Assembly: GCA_003070825.1 (NCBI GenBank)
Contig: QBLP01000011.1
Coordinates: 1-21,399 of the forward strand
Reading direction: 5' to 3'
From: Halanaerobium sp.
GTDB lineage: Bacteria; Bacillota; Halanaerobiia; Halanaerobiales; Halanaerobiaceae
DNA length: 21,399 nt
The notes below the pieces were generated by a model. The model made no database searches and was not told where the DNA came from. It saw only the letters and a program-made list of their open reading frames with translations. Position 1 is the first letter of the stretch. Every line of letters starts with the position of its first letter. The position numbers were made by a program, and so were the translations under genes. Below are positions 7,539 to 14,301 of this stretch, piece by piece.

Positions 7539-8543
7539 ATGAGAGATGAGTTAACTGGAAAAGAAAAAGCTGCTATTTTGTTGATCTCACTGGGGCCAGA
7601 TGTGTCTTCAGATATTTTTAAGCACTTAGATGATGAAGAGGTGGAAAAATTAACATTAGAGATAGCCAATCAAAATAAAATTGATCCTGAAACCAAAAAG
7701 AAGATTCAGGAAGAGTTTCTGCAGCTGCAGAAGGCAAATGACTATATTAATTCTGGTGGAATAAACTATGCCAAAAAAATACTTGAAAAGTCATTTGGAA
7801 AAGATAAGACCCGCAATATTATCAATCGTTTAACCGCAACTCTTCAGGTTCGACCCTTTGATTCAATTCGCAAATCAGATCCAACCCAGCTTTTAAACTT
7901 CATTCAGGGAGAACATCCCCAGACAATCGCTCTGATCCTTGCCTATATTAATGCGGAACAGGCTTCTCAGGTTTTATCCTCACTTTCACCAGATATTCAG
8001 AGTGAAGTAGCCAAACGAATAGCCGTTATGGATAGAACTTCTCCAGAAATTATCAAAGAAGTTGAGTCTGTATTAGAAAAGAAACTTTCTTCAGTTGCTG
8101 CCAACGAATATGCCAGTGCTGGAGGGGTTCAGTCGATTGTAGATGTTTTAAATCAGGTTGACCGCGGTACTGAAAAGAATATTTTAGATAAGTTGGAAGA
8201 AGATGATCCGGAACTGGTTGAAGAGATTAAAAAGAGAATGTTTGTCTTTGAGGATATTGTACTTCTTTCTGATAGAGCAGTACAGCTTGTGCTGCGTCAG
8301 GTGGAAACTCATGATCTTGCACTTGCCTTAAAAACAGCAAGTGATGAGGTTGAAAATATCATAACCGGAAATATGTCTCAGCGTGCAGCAGAGATGCTGG
8401 AAGAGGATATGGAATTTATGGGACCGGTACGAATCCGTGAGGTAGAAGATGCTCAGCAGCGAATTGTTAATGTAATTAGAGAACTTGAAGAAAGTGGAGA
8501 AATTGTTATAGCCAGAGGTGGGGAGAGTGAAGTAATTGTCTAA
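7539..8543 (+). CDS. fliG: Flagellar motor switch protein FliG
   Basis: Switch-ring protein that binds the MS ring and transmits torque from MotA. All three domains are present in 334 residues: N-terminal FliF-binding (starts DELTGKEKAAILLISLGPDV), a middle FliM-binding domain with the EHPQ motif (E125-Q128), and the C-terminal torque domain with FVFEDIVLLSDRAVQLVLRQ and MEFMGPVRIREVEDAQQRIV. Length and order are standard. AAAGGGG (7523-7529) precedes ATG 7539. Its 3' end overlaps fliH by 8 nt. Confidence 0.98.
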   Translation: MRDELTGKEKAAILLISLGPDVSSDIFKHLDDEEVEKLTLEIANQNKIDPETKKKIQEEFLQLQKANDYINSGGINYAKKILEKSFGKDKTRNIINRLTATLQVRPFDSIRKSDPTQLLNFIQGEHPQTIALILAYINAEQASQVLSSLSPDIQSEVAKRIAVMDRTSPEIIKEVESVLEKKLSSVAANEYASAGGVQSIVDVLNQVDRGTEKNILDKLEEDDPELVEEIKKRMFVFEDIVLLSDRAVQLVLRQVETHDLALALKTASDEVENIITGNMSQRAAEMLEEDMEFMGPVRIREVEDAQQRIVNVIRELEESGEIVIARGGESEVIV

Positions 8544-9297
8544 AGTTATTAAGGCATCTCAGGTTACAGGTAAATTTAAAATTAATCAAAATCCTAAGAC
8601 TCTTTCATTCGAAAACAATAGTGAAGATCAACCATCTAAATCCGATAGTGAAAAGAAAAAAAGCAGAGTTATTAAAAAGCAAAAAAAAATTTTAAGTCAG
8701 GCAGAAAAAGATGCTCAAAAAATTATCAAAGAGGCAGAAAAAAAGGCAGAAGCAGTTATTAAAGAAGCTGAAGCTGAAAAAGAAAAAATACTTGCCGAAA
8801 AAGATGAAATTTATAAGTCGACTAAAAATGAAGCCAGAAAAGAAGGTCTGGCAGATGCTAAAGCTGAAATCGAAAAAAAAGAAAAACAGTTAGCAGAATT
8901 AATTTCCAGTTTTGAAGAGGAGCTTACTCGCGAAAAAAGCAGGCTCCGAAAAGATGTTATTGAACTGGCTGTAAAAATTGCCAGTATTGTAATAGATGTT
9001 AAGTTAGAAACTGAGCATGATATGATTAATAATATTATTTCGGATATGCTGAGCAAAGTAGATGACAATCATCGCGATATTGTGGTCAGAGTTCATCCAC
9101 AGCTACTGCCATATATTGAAGAAAATCGTTTTTATCAGCATATTAATCAGAAAAACATTGACTTTGTTGCAGATCCGGAGCTTAGAAAAGGTGACTGTGT
9201 GGTTGAAACCAATCTTGGAGGTAAAGAAGGCAGTCTGGATCATAAACTTGATTTAATTAAAACTGAACTATTAAAAGAGGTAGAACAGCATGATTGA
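8536..9297 (+). CDS. fliH: Flagellar export ATPase regulator FliH
   Basis: Peripheral stalk protein that binds FliI, holds it inactive and links it to the switch ring. The 253 residues have a Lys/Ser-rich N-terminus, then a long Ala/Glu/Lys coiled coil (about 50-140), then a C-terminal domain similar to V/F-type ATPase E/delta subunits (VIELAVKIASIVIDVKLE, then IVVRVHPQLLPYIEE). The start is TTG 8536, about 8 nt after AGGTGGGGAGAG (8516-8527) inside fliG; no better ATG exists upstream. Both ends overlap neighbours by 8 nt, which suggests coupled translation of fliG-fliH-fliI. Confidence 0.93.
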   Translation: MSKVIKASQVTGKFKINQNPKTLSFENNSEDQPSKSDSEKKKSRVIKKQKKILSQAEKDAQKIIKEAEKKAEAVIKEAEAEKEKILAEKDEIYKSTKNEARKEGLADAKAEIEKKEKQLAELISSFEEELTREKSRLRKDVIELAVKIASIVIDVKLETEHDMINNIISDMLSKVDDNHRDIVVRVHPQLLPYIEENRFYQHINQKNIDFVADPELRKGDCVVETNLGGKEGSLDHKLDLIKTELLKEVEQHD

Positions 9298-10597
9298 TCT
9301 GGATATGACAAAATTAGAAAGTAAACTTAAGGATATAAATATGACCAGAAATTTTGGCCATATTAATCGAGTTATCGGCCTGGTTATTGAATCTATTGGT
9401 CCCCAGGCTTCTATAGGTGAACTCTGCCTGATTAAAGGTGAGCAGGGTGATATTAAAGCCGAAGTAGTTGGCTTTGATGATAACAAGGTTTTAATGATGC
9501 CAATTGGAGAAATGGAAGGGATTAAGCCTGGAGCTAGAGTAGTAGCTACTGACCAGAAATTGAAAGTTAAAGTCGGCAGAGAACTTCTCGGTAAAATTAT
9601 TGACGGCAGTGGAAACATAATCAATGATGCCGAGCTCAGTGGCTTAAATGAAGTTCCTGTTAACCGCAAACCGCCCAACCCATTAACCAGAGAAAGAATT
9701 AAAGAACCTCTGTCACTGGGAGTACGCTGTATTGATGGCTTTTTAACCTGTGGTAAAGGCCAGCGACTGGGTATTTTTGCCGGTAGTGGTGTTGGTAAAT
9801 CAACCCTGCTTGGAATGGCGGCCAGGAACACAAATGCCGATATAAATGTAATTGGTCTGGTAGGTGAGCGTGGCCGGGAGGTCAGAGATTTTATAGAAAA
9901 AGATCTGGGGGAAGAAGGTTTAGAACGTTCAATTGTGGTAGTTGCTACTTCAGATCAACCTGCTTTATTAAGAGTAAAGGCAGCAAACATTGCAACTGCG
10001 ATTGCTGAATATTTTAGAGATCAGGGCGAAGATGTACTGCTGATGATGGATTCAGTTACTCGAGTTGCCATGGCTTTACGCGAAGTGGGGCTGGCAATTG
10101 GTGAACCGCCAGCAACCAGAGGTTATCCACCTTCTGTTTTTGCTGAACTGCCCAAATTACTTGAGAGAACCGGAACCAATGATCAGGGGTCAATTACTGC
10201 CCTCTATACTGTACTGGTTGAGGGTGATGATTTTAATGAACCTGTTTCTGATACGGTTAGAGGTATTTTAGATGGCCATATTTCCTTATCCAGAGAGCTG
10301 GCTGAAGCCAGTCATTATCCTGCTGTTGATGTTTTAAGTAGTGTCAGTAGAATTATGGAGGATATAGTGAGTGAAGAGCACAGCCAGGCGGCAGCCAGAC
10401 TGCAGAAGTTAATTGCAACCTACAATCAGTCTGAAGATTTAATTAATATTGGCGCCTACGAAAAAGGGTCTAATCCTGAGGTGGATAAGGCAATAGATAA
10501 AATTGACGAGATTAATAATTTTTTAACTCAGGGTATTAATGAGGAAGCCAGCTACGAAAAGACTGTAAATCAGTTAATTAAAATAGCTAACAATTAG
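9290..10597 (+). CDS. fliI: Flagellar export ATPase FliI
   Basis: Hexameric ATPase of the flagellar type III export apparatus, in the F1-beta/rotary ATPase family. Walker A is AGSGVGKST (164-172, Lys170), the catalytic region GLVGERGREVRDF follows, and Walker B is DVLLMMD (248-254). The family segment GEPPATRGYPPSVFAELPKL and the flagellar-type C-terminus are intact. Length 435 residues is normal. The site AAGAGGT lies inside fliH, with an 8-nt overlap. It acts with FliH upstream and FliJ downstream, the central stalk. Confidence 0.98.
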   Translation: MIDLDMTKLESKLKDINMTRNFGHINRVIGLVIESIGPQASIGELCLIKGEQGDIKAEVVGFDDNKVLMMPIGEMEGIKPGARVVATDQKLKVKVGRELLGKIIDGSGNIINDAELSGLNEVPVNRKPPNPLTRERIKEPLSLGVRCIDGFLTCGKGQRLGIFAGSGVGKSTLLGMAARNTNADINVIGLVGERGREVRDFIEKDLGEEGLERSIVVVATSDQPALLRVKAANIATAIAEYFRDQGEDVLLMMDSVTRVAMALREVGLAIGEPPATRGYPPSVFAELPKLLERTGTNDQGSITALYTVLVEGDDFNEPVSDTVRGILDGHISLSRELAEASHYPAVDVLSSVSRIMEDIVSEEHSQAAARLQKLIATYNQSEDLINIGAYEKGSNPEVDKAIDKIDEINNFLTQGINEEASYEKTVNQLIKIANN

Positions 10598-10616
10598 TCA
10601 TAGAGGTGGCTGAAAG

Positions 10617-11051
10617 ATGAAGGGATATAAATTTAAGTTTGAAAAAATCTTAAATTTAAGAATCAGACAGGAAGAACAGGAAGAAGATAAATATCTACTT
10701 TTAAAAAAAGAGCTGAATGATATTAAAAATAAGATTGAATCATTAAAATCAGAAAAAGAAAATGTTTTTGAGCATTTAAGAGATCAGGAAAACGATCTTG
10801 CTCTAAATATCAGCCTCAGGCGTTATTTAAAAGAGCTGAAAGCTAAAGAACAGACGGCTCTCAGTGAGAAATCAGAAAAAAATGAAGAAGTATCCGAGCA
10901 GCTTGAAATTTTAATGGAAAAGAAAAAAGAAAGAAAGACTTTGGAAAAATTAAAAGAGCAGGAAATCAAAAAATTTGTCAAAGAGTTTTTAGAAGATGAG
11001 CAAAAAGAGCTGGATGAGCTTGGAAGATACTATTCTATGGGTGGTAGATAA
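10617..11051 (+). CDS. fliJ: Flagellar export chaperone/stalk protein FliJ
   Basis: Small coiled-coil protein that inserts in the FliI ring like F1 gamma and handles export chaperones. Sequence identity in this family is always low. The evidence here is the N-terminal YKFKFEKILNLRIRQEEQEE signature, almost uninterrupted charged heptads over 144 residues, and the position directly after fliI. AGAGGTGG (10602-10609) precedes ATG 10617. The next gene starts 2 nt after its stop. Confidence 0.92.
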   Translation: MKGYKFKFEKILNLRIRQEEQEEDKYLLLKKELNDIKNKIESLKSEKENVFEHLRDQENDLALNISLRRYLKELKAKEQTALSEKSEKNEEVSEQLEILMEKKKERKTLEKLKEQEIKKFVKEFLEDEQKELDELGRYYSMGGR

Positions 11052-11053
11052 AT

Positions 11054-11593
11054 TTGATAAAAAAGATTTTATTTTTTTTAGGATTATTTTTAATATTATT
11101 TGCTATGTTGTCCTGGTCTTTTGATGCCCTGGGAATAATTGATATTAAAACAACTGTGAGTAATATAGCAAACAGCACACCTGTTGTTAAAGATTATATA
11201 ATTACTCAGGAAGAACTGGACACATTGAAAGAAGAAAACTCTTCTTTAAAAAGTACAGTCTCCGAAAAGGACAGTCAAATTGCAGAATTGAAGGCTCAGA
11301 TAGAAGATTTAAACCAGAAGCTGGCGGAAAGAGAAGACCTGTTTGCAGATTTAGAATCAGAATATCAGGCTTTAAGAACTGAGGAAGATAATCGCAAGAC
11401 CAGATTAGCAAAAATTGCAGATATCTATCGCAGAATGGAGCCAGAAGCTGCAGCAGCTGTAATTCAGGAGCTGGAAGATAATCTGGCTGTTGAGATTTTA
11501 AGACGATTGAAAGAAGAGCAGGCAGCTTTGATTTTTGAGTCTATGCCCCAGCAGCAGGCTGCAAAATATATCAGCCAGCTGGGTTTAGAATAA
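11054..11593 (+). CDS. ylxF: YlxF/MotE-like flagellar operon membrane protein
   Basis: Protein of 179 residues with an N-terminal membrane anchor (about 4-22), a periplasmic coiled coil (about 50-115) and a C-terminal MgtE-N/FliG-like helical domain (IADIYRRMEPEAAAAVIQEL, then ALIFESMPQQQAAKYISQLG). A gene of this build between fliJ and fliK is common in Firmicutes (ylxF). Related proteins called MotE in other phyla are reported to support the stator or its chaperone; a stator role here is inference. The start is TTG 11054, with a GGTGG in the fliJ end as a modest ribosome site. It is followed by a hairpin before fliK. Confidence 0.85.
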   Translation: MIKKILFFLGLFLILFAMLSWSFDALGIIDIKTTVSNIANSTPVVKDYIITQEELDTLKEENSSLKSTVSEKDSQIAELKAQIEDLNQKLAEREDLFADLESEYQALRTEEDNRKTRLAKIADIYRRMEPEAAAAVIQELEDNLAVEILRRLKEEQAALIFESMPQQQAAKYISQLGLE

Positions 11594-11595
11594 AT

Positions 11596-11619
11596 GGGTC
11601 TGATTAATATTTTAGACCC
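11596..11619 (+). repeat. Intra-operon hairpin between ylxF and fliK
   Basis: Inverted repeat GGGTCT (11596-11601) / AGACCC (11614-11619), extendable by a G-T and an A-T pair, in the 66-nt gap before fliK. No T run follows, so it is not a standard terminator. It may protect or delimit an mRNA end. Confidence 0.55.
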
Positions 11620-11659
11620 GAGTGAATATTTTAAATCATCCTAAAAAGGAGGTGAATAA

Positions 11660-13261
11660 ATGACAGAAGCGGTATTAAATAATATGATTCAGACTTCTAA
11701 TCAGAATTATTTTCCAGAGAAGAAAAATATACCATCTGGTAATTCAAAAAGTTTTTCTGAGACAATGCGCAAAATTAACCAGCGCTCAGAGAAAACGAAA
11801 ATTGGTTCCAATAGAAGTTCTGAGGATGTCAGAGAGAAAAGTTTCACTCTGGACAAAGAGGAATTCTTTAAAAAATTAAAAGAAGTTCTCAATAAAGATC
11901 ATAAAGATGTTCCAGCAGAACTGCTTTCAATGCTGCAGAGCGGCGTTTTAAGTAAAGAACAGGAAGCAGTGCTGGGTAAGCTGATGCTCAATTTAAAAAA
12001 CAACAAGCTAAATATCTCAGATCTCAAATCATTATTAGAAAAAAATCGCACTGACCTATCTGCAGAAAATCAATCTGAAGCAGAAATTGAATTTGAAGTT
12101 CTAAATCCTGCAGATTTAGAGAGAGTTTCTCAGCTTTTAGCTAAGGAAGAGCTTCGCTTATCTGAGGTAGAGAGTGCAGAGCTTCTAGGTGAAGTTAACA
12201 GGCTGCAGGAATTGCTTGCTGATGGAGCTGCTGATAAGGCAGGAATTGAGTTGGATAAAAAATCAGAAGCTGAAGACCTAAATAAAAGTCTGGCTGATTT
12301 AATTTCTACTTTAAAATCAGCTGAACTTGATGAGGCCGCGCTGGCTAAAATTTCAGAACAGGCAGAAGCAAATATGCCTTTATTAAGCCAATTAACTGGT
12401 TCAGAAAGTCTTGATTTTTCAGCTTTAGATACTGATTTTAATTCTTCTGCTGCTGATTCATTATTTACAGAACTCAGTGCCCAATTAAAGGAAATGCTTG
12501 CAGAGGAAAATTCAAAGACCGCTGTTTCTCAAACTGAAGTTAAACCTGACCTAATTATTTCAGATATTTTTTCTTTAAATTCTGATCCGGGTTTTAATTC
12601 AGGGACAAAATTAGAAGCTAATAATCAAAATAGCTTTTTTGATCTTGATAATTCAAATCTGCTTTTTAATTTTGAACAGAATAGTCAGGAGTTGAACGGT
12701 GATTTCAGCTCAGAGCAGTTCAGTTTAAGTAAAGATAGTGCTCAGATTGCTGAGAGTGCAGATTTAAGATCTCAGGTAGTTGAGCAGTTTAGAGGGGAGT
12801 ACTCTCCCGAAACAAAGGAGATGCGACTTCAGCTGAAACCGGAGTCTCTTGGTAAAGTTGATATCAGCCTATCATATGATAATGAGCAGTTAACAGGTAA
12901 GATGCTGGTTGAGAGTGAGCTGGTCAGAGCTCAGCTTGAAAACAGCTTAAAAGGATTAAAATCTGATCTGCTTAAACAGGGTATTAATATTGAGCAGTTT
13001 AAGATCGAGGTTGCTAAAAAAGCGCCACAGCAGGTTGAAAAACAGAATGGATTTGATCTGGATGATCAAAATTCTGCTTTTAGTGACGGAGAAACCGGCC
13101 AGAACCAGGAATATGAACAGCGCCAGTTTTTTCAGGGACAGTATTATGTTCAGCGCAACTCTGGTGGTAGTGGCTTAGACAGTGAAGGTATAATAATGAG
13201 ACAGCAGGAAATAATAAATAGAGCAGCTTTTTCTAATGATAAAATTAATCTGCTTGCTTAA
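11660..13261 (+). CDS. fliK: Flagellar hook-length control protein FliK
   Basis: Secreted ruler that measures hook length and switches the export gate from hook to filament substrates. The 533 residues consist of a long, weakly conserved, acidic region rich in Ser, Leu, Glu and Asn (about 1-380) and a C-terminal Flg_hook domain (about 385-460) with EMRLQLKPESLGKVDISLSY and LVRAQLENSLKGLKSDLLKQ. The tail is Gln-rich. Only the C-terminal domain gives family identity; position between ylxF and flgD supports it. A strong AAAAAGGAGGTGA site precedes ATG 11660. The stop is overlapped by the flgD ribosome site. Confidence 0.93.
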   Translation: MTEAVLNNMIQTSNQNYFPEKKNIPSGNSKSFSETMRKINQRSEKTKIGSNRSSEDVREKSFTLDKEEFFKKLKEVLNKDHKDVPAELLSMLQSGVLSKEQEAVLGKLMLNLKNNKLNISDLKSLLEKNRTDLSAENQSEAEIEFEVLNPADLERVSQLLAKEELRLSEVESAELLGEVNRLQELLADGAADKAGIELDKKSEAEDLNKSLADLISTLKSAELDEAALAKISEQAEANMPLLSQLTGSESLDFSALDTDFNSSAADSLFTELSAQLKEMLAEENSKTAVSQTEVKPDLIISDIFSLNSDPGFNSGTKLEANNQNSFFDLDNSNLLFNFEQNSQELNGDFSSEQFSLSKDSAQIAESADLRSQVVEQFRGEYSPETKEMRLQLKPESLGKVDISLSYDNEQLTGKMLVESELVRAQLENSLKGLKSDLLKQGINIEQFKIEVAKKAPQQVEKQNGFDLDDQNSAFSDGETGQNQEYEQRQFFQGQYYVQRNSGGSGLDSEGIIMRQQEIINRAAFSNDKINLLA

Positions 13262-13274
13262 AGGAGGTAATTAA

Positions 13275-13706
13275 ATGTCTGAAGTTGCTGGTGTAACAGC
13301 CGCTCAAAACACTCAATATGAAAAGGAAACACAACGGGAAGGTTTGACCGGTAATAATAATCTGGGTCAGGATGCTTTTTTTAAGCTCTTAATCACCCAG
13401 CTTCAAAATCAGGATCCACTTAATCCAATGGAAGATCGTCAGTTTATATCGCAGATGGCGGAATTTTCTTCTCTGGAAAAAACAGAAAAACTCTACTCGC
13501 TGCTGGAAAAAAAATTAAGTTCAAATCAGGTAATTGATAATAGTAATTTGATTGGTAAAGAAATTACAGCAGATGTGGAAGGAATTGAATTATCCGGTAT
13601 TGTTAGTGCAGTAAAATCTTCCAGTGATAAAATTTTAGCAGTACTGAAGAATGGATCGGAAATTGAAATTAATAATATAACTCAGGTAAAAAATGTCAAA
13701 GCTTAA
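13275..13706 (+). CDS. flgD: Flagellar hook cap protein FlgD
   Basis: Scaffold that caps the growing hook. The N-terminal signature is complete: LGQDAFFKLLITQLQNQDPL then NPMEDRQFISQMAEFSSLEK (about 31-70). After it come a Gln/Ser linker and a short C-terminal beta region (LIGKEITADVEGIELSGIVS). At 143 residues it is the short Firmicutes form and lacks the longer Ig/tudor part of enteric FlgD. AAGGAGGT (13261-13268) precedes ATG 13275. Confidence 0.95.
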   Translation: MSEVAGVTAAQNTQYEKETQREGLTGNNNLGQDAFFKLLITQLQNQDPLNPMEDRQFISQMAEFSSLEKTEKLYSLLEKKLSSNQVIDNSNLIGKEITADVEGIELSGIVSAVKSSSDKILAVLKNGSEIEINNITQVKNVKA

Positions 13707-13723
13707 ATTAAAAAGAGGTGTTA

Positions 13724-14122
13724 ATGATGGATAACAGATTACAGATAAATCAACCTATACAGCCTCTGCGGAAAACACAGCAGCAGAATAAAGCTGTCCA
13801 AAAAAATAAAAAGACTGATTCTCCTTCGTTTAAGGATATACTGGGAGAAAAAATGAATGGGATGGGTAAACTTTCCTTTTCCAAACATGCACAGAAGAGA
13901 ATTAACTCTCGCTCTATTCCAGTTTCTAAAGTTGAGATAGATAAGCTGAATAGTGGGGTGGAAAAAGCTCGAAATAAAGGAGCCCGTGATTCTTTAGTGA
14001 TGGTAAATAAGGTGGCTTATATTGTGAGTGTGGAAAACAACACAGTTGTGACAGCTGTAGATGAGGAAAGCATGGAAGATAATGTGTTTACTAATATTGA
14101 CAGCGCTGTGTTTATGAAATAG
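13724..14122 (+). CDS. Flagellar operon protein, TIGR02530 (flg_new) type
   Basis: Small cytoplasmic-looking protein of 133 residues with no signal or membrane segment. The N-terminal third is basic and Gln-rich. The conserved part runs from SFSKHAQKRINSRSIPVSKV to the AYIVSVENNTVVTAVD region, the pattern of a family found next to flgD and flgE in Firmicutes. Its molecular role is not known to me; a part in hook assembly is inferred only from position. ATG 13724 and ATG 13727 are both possible after AAAGAGGTG (13712-13720); the in-frame GTG at 13718 overlaps that site. Confidence 0.85.
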   Translation: MMDNRLQINQPIQPLRKTQQQNKAVQKNKKTDSPSFKDILGEKMNGMGKLSFSKHAQKRINSRSIPVSKVEIDKLNSGVEKARNKGARDSLVMVNKVAYIVSVENNTVVTAVDEESMEDNVFTNIDSAVFMK

Positions 14123-14170
14123 GAATTATAAAAACGAAGCAGATAAAAAGGAAAAATTAGCATAGATTAA

Positions 14171-14199
14171 TTGATTTATTTTAAGCTAAAAAAAATAAT
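14171..14199 (+). promoter_or_regulatory. Possible promoter upstream of flgE
   Basis: TTGATT (14171-14176) and AATAAT (14194-14199) are 17 nt apart, 4/6 and 5/6 matches to the housekeeping consensus. A start at about 14206 would place the structured leader at 14212-14277 at the very 5' end of the transcript. The -10 overlaps the loop of an AT hairpin. In such AT-rich DNA this is weak evidence. Confidence 0.3.
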
Positions 14200-14213
14200 A
14201 ATTAGCTTAAAAT
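14178..14213 (+). repeat. AT-rich hairpin upstream of flgE
   Basis: Inverted repeat TTTTAAGCTAA (14179-14189) / TTAGCTTAAAA (14202-14212), perfect over 11 bp and 12 bp with the flanking A-T pair, with a 12-nt A/T loop. No T run follows on either strand. A further ATTAGC at 14156-14161 could compete for the GCTAA arm. Function unknown; it could be a regulator site or an RNA hairpin. Confidence 0.6.
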
Positions 14214-14292
14214 CGGATATGAGCTGGACCTTTTTCAGGAAGCTCTGTTCTGCTGTCGATAACAGTGGGACTCCGATAAATACTGAAGGAGG
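14212..14292 (+). promoter_or_regulatory. Candidate structured RNA leader of flgE
   Basis: Predicted three-way junction. P1 is ATCGGA (14212-14217) / TCCGAT (14272-14277). P2 is GAGCT (14221-14225) / AGCTC (14241-14245) with a 15-nt loop. P3 is TTCTGCTGT (14248-14256) / ACAGTGGGA (14262-14270) with some G-T pairs and a CGATA loop. Only six bases are left unpaired in the junction. The P2 loop segment CCTTTTTCAG (14229-14238) is complementary at all ten positions, counting two G-T pairs, to CTGAAGGAGG (14283-14292), which contains the flgE Shine-Dalgarno. The structure is drawn by eye; no known class is recognised. Confidence 0.5.
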
Positions 14293-14301
14293 AAAAATTA
14301 T

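Noticed and set aside
14178..14213. AT-rich inverted repeat as an intrinsic terminator after the TIGR02530-type gene
   Set aside because: No T run follows on either strand and the stem has only two G-C pairs.
14212..14292. flgE leader as a second c-di-GMP-I aptamer or a purine riboswitch
   Set aside because: It lacks GGCAAA, GACGCAAAG and the tetraloop/receptor pair of c-di-GMP-I, and lacks the conserved junction and loop bases of the purine class. Only the three-helix shape is shared.
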